Below, in pieces: positions 13,533 through 15,511 of a DNA stretch of 15,511 nucleotides. Under the pieces are notes generated by a model, which was given only the letters and a program-made list of their open reading frames with translations, was not told the origin of the DNA and searched no databases. Source of the DNA: Patescibacteria group bacterium. GTDB taxonomy: Bacteria > Patescibacteriota > Minisyncoccia > Phycocordibacterales > UBA9973. Within the stretch, counting starts at the first letter, position 1. Each line of letters opens with the position of its first letter. The stretch spans positions 1-15,511 of the forward strand of contig JAUPWJ010000020.1 in the NCBI GenBank assembly GCA_030916575.1, read 5' to 3'. The translations under genes were made by a program, and so were the position numbers.

Positions 13533-15461
13533 ATGCCACCAGAGGATAAGGAGAAATTAAATAATGTAGAGAAATTAAAGAATAAGATTTTTAGTAAAAC
13601 TTATTCAACTAAAATCCAGTATCATGACGGTTTTGTCGTTCATGAGAAAAAAGAAATTCCTGAAAATTGGGTAAAAGAAAATGAGAAAAAGGCAGAAGAA
13701 GGTAATTTCTTTACTAAGAGTTCAGCATTTAAAAAATTCTTTATTTTTTCTGTGGCTTTTTTTGTTTTAGCAATAGGATATGTTTCTTATGTTTTCTTTT
13801 GGGGTAGTAATACTGTATCAAATGATAATATAAGTATTGCTATATTTGGTAATGCATTTACTGATGGGGGAGAAGCATTACCACTACAAATTGAAATTAT
13901 AAATAAAAATAGTACAAACCTAGATTTAGTTGACCTTGTGGTTGAGTATCCTAAGGGTTCTACTGGGGACTTATCAGAAGAAACTGAAAGACAGAGAGTG
14001 ACTTTAAATACAATTGCATCTGGTGCTATAAGAAATGAAAATATAAACGTGGTTTTATTTGGTGAGCAAGGAAGTGTCCGACCTATTAGAATTACTCTTG
14101 AATACAGAATAGAGGGGTCAAACTCCATTTTTGTTAAAGAAAAGTATTATAGTGTGACCATAAATTCCACCCCGATGAACCTTTTACTAGATGCACCAGA
14201 AGAGATAACTCCAAATCAAGAAATAGTATTAAATGTTGTGGCGTCTTTAAATACAAATAGAAAATTACCAAATACACTTTTAAAGTTAGATTATCCTGTG
14301 GGTTTTCAATACAGCTCGGCAGAACCCATGCCTACATTAGGAAATAATGTTTGGACCCTAGATAGTTTGGCTCCCGGGGAAGAATTTAAAGTTTCTATTT
14401 CTGGGTTTATGGTTGATGTTTTTGATGGAGAAGAAAAAACTTTTCATGTATTTAGTGGCTCTCAATCTAAATCAGATAAATCTATAGTAGATGTAGTTTA
14501 TAATTCTATAGCACATACAGTTTTAATTCAAAAACCTTTTATTGATGCGAAGTTATACATTAATAGTGTCTACAGTAAGGAATATGCTGCATCTTCTAAG
14601 AGTATAATTAGAGGACAGTTAAAGTGGACAAATAATCTTGATACGAAAGTTAATGATTTGAGTATCAGAATTAAAATTTCAGGAAATGCCCCTAATTTAA
14701 AAAGTATAGATTCTCAAGATGGTTTTTATAATTCTGCTGACGATATGATTATCTGGGATAAAAATTCTATAGAAGATTTTGCAGAAATTGAAGCTGGTGA
14801 AAATGGTTCTGTTTTATTTAATTTATCTCCAATCTCTTTGTTTTCAGCGTCTTCAGGGTTATTAAAAGATCCAATAGTAGTCATAGATGTATCAGTTACA
14901 GGCAAACAAGCATTACAAGGAAACTTATTAAAAGAATTATTTAATTCTGAATCTAAAAAGATTAAAATTATCTCAGATGTTGCTTTTAATACTAAGGCTT
15001 TGCATTTTTCTGGACCAATTACAAACACCGGCCCTATCCCACCGAAAGTAGAACAGGAAACAACTTACACAGTTGTTTGGAGTATTACTAATACATCCAA
15101 TAACATATCAAAAGCCGAGATAAAGTCCTCGTTGCCATCTTGGTCAAAATTTATGGGTGTTATATCTCCAGAGAGTGCAGATGTGACTTATAATTCTGCT
15201 ACAAAAGAAATAGTTTGGAAAGCCGGAAGTGTTGCCCCGGGCACTGGCATTACCGGCCCTACTAAAGAAGTAGCCTTTCAAATTGCTTTTTCTCCTTCAT
15301 TTTCTCAATTAAATTCTGTGCCTATTTTAATTAACACTGCTTCTTTTAAGGCTCATGATGATTTTGCGGGTGTAGATATTAGGCAAGATAAAAGCTTCTT
15401 AAATACTTCTCTGACGGGAGACTCGGCTTTTCCTAAAAATGGTGCTAGAGTAGTAGAATAA
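13533..15461 (+). CDS. Single-pass surface protein with Ig-like / DUF11-like modules
   Basis: A 642 aa protein not assigned to a named gene. Residues 1-67 are charged and cytoplasmic; 68-90 (KFFIFSVAFFVLAIGYVSYVFFW) form one transmembrane helix after a basic stretch; residues 91-642 should lie outside. The ectodomain is a chain of beta-sandwich-type modules, suggested by repeated phrases: LVDLVVEYPKGS (about 147), TLLKLDYPVGFQYSS (about 248), LSIRIKISGNAPNLKS (about 375) and AEIKSSLPSWSKFMG (about 530). These are followed by tryptophan strands such as NVWTLDSLAPGEEF, MIIWDKNSIEDF and EIVWKAGSVAPGT, which is the DUF11/conserved-repeat style. No sortase signal, no cysteines to note, and no enzyme motif seen. 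It could be an adhesin, a surface-layer part or a cell-envelope scaffold. It starts 22 bases after recO and is followed 3 bases later by another gene. Confidence 0.75.
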   Translation: MPPEDKEKLNNVEKLKNKIFSKTYSTKIQYHDGFVVHEKKEIPENWVKENEKKAEEGNFFTKSSAFKKFFIFSVAFFVLAIGYVSYVFFWGSNTVSNDNISIAIFGNAFTDGGEALPLQIEIINKNSTNLDLVDLVVEYPKGSTGDLSEETERQRVTLNTIASGAIRNENINVVLFGEQGSVRPIRITLEYRIEGSNSIFVKEKYYSVTINSTPMNLLLDAPEEITPNQEIVLNVVASLNTNRKLPNTLLKLDYPVGFQYSSAEPMPTLGNNVWTLDSLAPGEEFKVSISGFMVDVFDGEEKTFHVFSGSQSKSDKSIVDVVYNSIAHTVLIQKPFIDAKLYINSVYSKEYAASSKSIIRGQLKWTNNLDTKVNDLSIRIKISGNAPNLKSIDSQDGFYNSADDMIIWDKNSIEDFAEIEAGENGSVLFNLSPISLFSASSGLLKDPIVVIDVSVTGKQALQGNLLKELFNSESKKIKIISDVAFNTKALHFSGPITNTGPIPPKVEQETTYTVVWSITNTSNNISKAEIKSSLPSWSKFMGVISPESADVTYNSATKEIVWKAGSVAPGTGITGPTKEVAFQIAFSPSFSQLNSVPILINTASFKAHDDFAGVDIRQDKSFLNTSLTGDSAFPKNGARVVE

Positions 15462-15464
15462 TAT

Positions 15465-15511
15465 ATGGCAAAAGAAATAGAGAAAAATGAATTAATGGAA
15501 AAAATAGTGTC
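15465..15511 (+). CDS. Start of a gene cut by the window edge, possibly glycyl-tRNA synthetase
   Basis: An open frame from the ATG at 15465 runs 15 complete codons to the window edge (MAKEIEKNELMEKIV then a partial serine-type codon). The LMEKIVS pattern matches the usual start of dimeric bacterial glycyl-tRNA synthetase (a KIVSLxKRRGF-type opening), but 15 residues are too few to be sure. TAGAAT at 15454-15459 sits five bases before the ATG, overlapping the end of the previous gene. Confidence 0.4.
   Translation, partial: MAKEIEKNELMEKIV

Overview
The window looks like a low-GC (roughly one third G+C by eye) chromosome segment from a candidate-phyla-radiation bacterium (Patescibacteria, probably Parcubacteria/Nomurabacteria-like). 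This is inferred from the gene types, not from a phylogeny: a eukaryote/archaeal-type (type 2) isoleucyl-tRNA synthetase, a short RecO with no zinc finger, a stand-alone ComEC-type metallo-beta-lactamase, a CPR-looking thymidylate kinase, almost no Shine-Dalgarno sequences, and genes packed with gaps of a few bases or 1-4 base overlaps. TGA is used as a stop (end of the transporter gene at 4168-4170), which argues against the recoded Gracilibacteria/SR1 groups.

Layout. (1) 1-579, minus: an Fe/Mn superoxide dismutase cut by the window edge, divergent from a membrane-anchored ComEC-like hydrolase (594-1463). Their two start codons lie in the arms of one palindrome. (2) 1482-5296: glyA (serine hydroxymethyltransferase), a CYTH/ThTPase-like triphosphatase, an EamA transporter, a short-chain dehydrogenase and a Nudix hydrolase, tightly packed and probably one transcript. 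(3) 5333-8733: tmk, dut, argS and a small membrane protein, again with stop/start overlaps. tmk and dut work together in dTTP supply and dUTP removal. (4) 8734-12400: a complete transcription-terminating T-box riboswitch with an isoleucine AUC specifier and a very short Stem I, controlling ileS. The IleRS itself carries a whole histidine-phosphatase domain, with all catalytic residues, inserted inside its zinc-binding module. (5) 12419-13510: a 2H-phosphoesterase-like protein and recO. (6) 13533-15461: a large single-pass surface protein with immunoglobulin-like/DUF11-like modules, followed by the first 15 codons of a gene that may be glycyl-tRNA synthetase.

The points most worth following up are the IleRS-histidine phosphatase fusion, its short T-box, the neighbouring 2H phosphoesterase, and a recurring start architecture. 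At five starts a -10-like hexamer (TANNNT) is followed by exactly six bases and then ATG, which predicts leaderless mRNAs; this includes both sides of the divergent sod/ComEC-like pair.

No tRNA, rRNA, CRISPR array, insertion sequence or prophage was seen. The only gap longer than about 40 bases is 8734-8929, which holds the ileS promoter and T-box.
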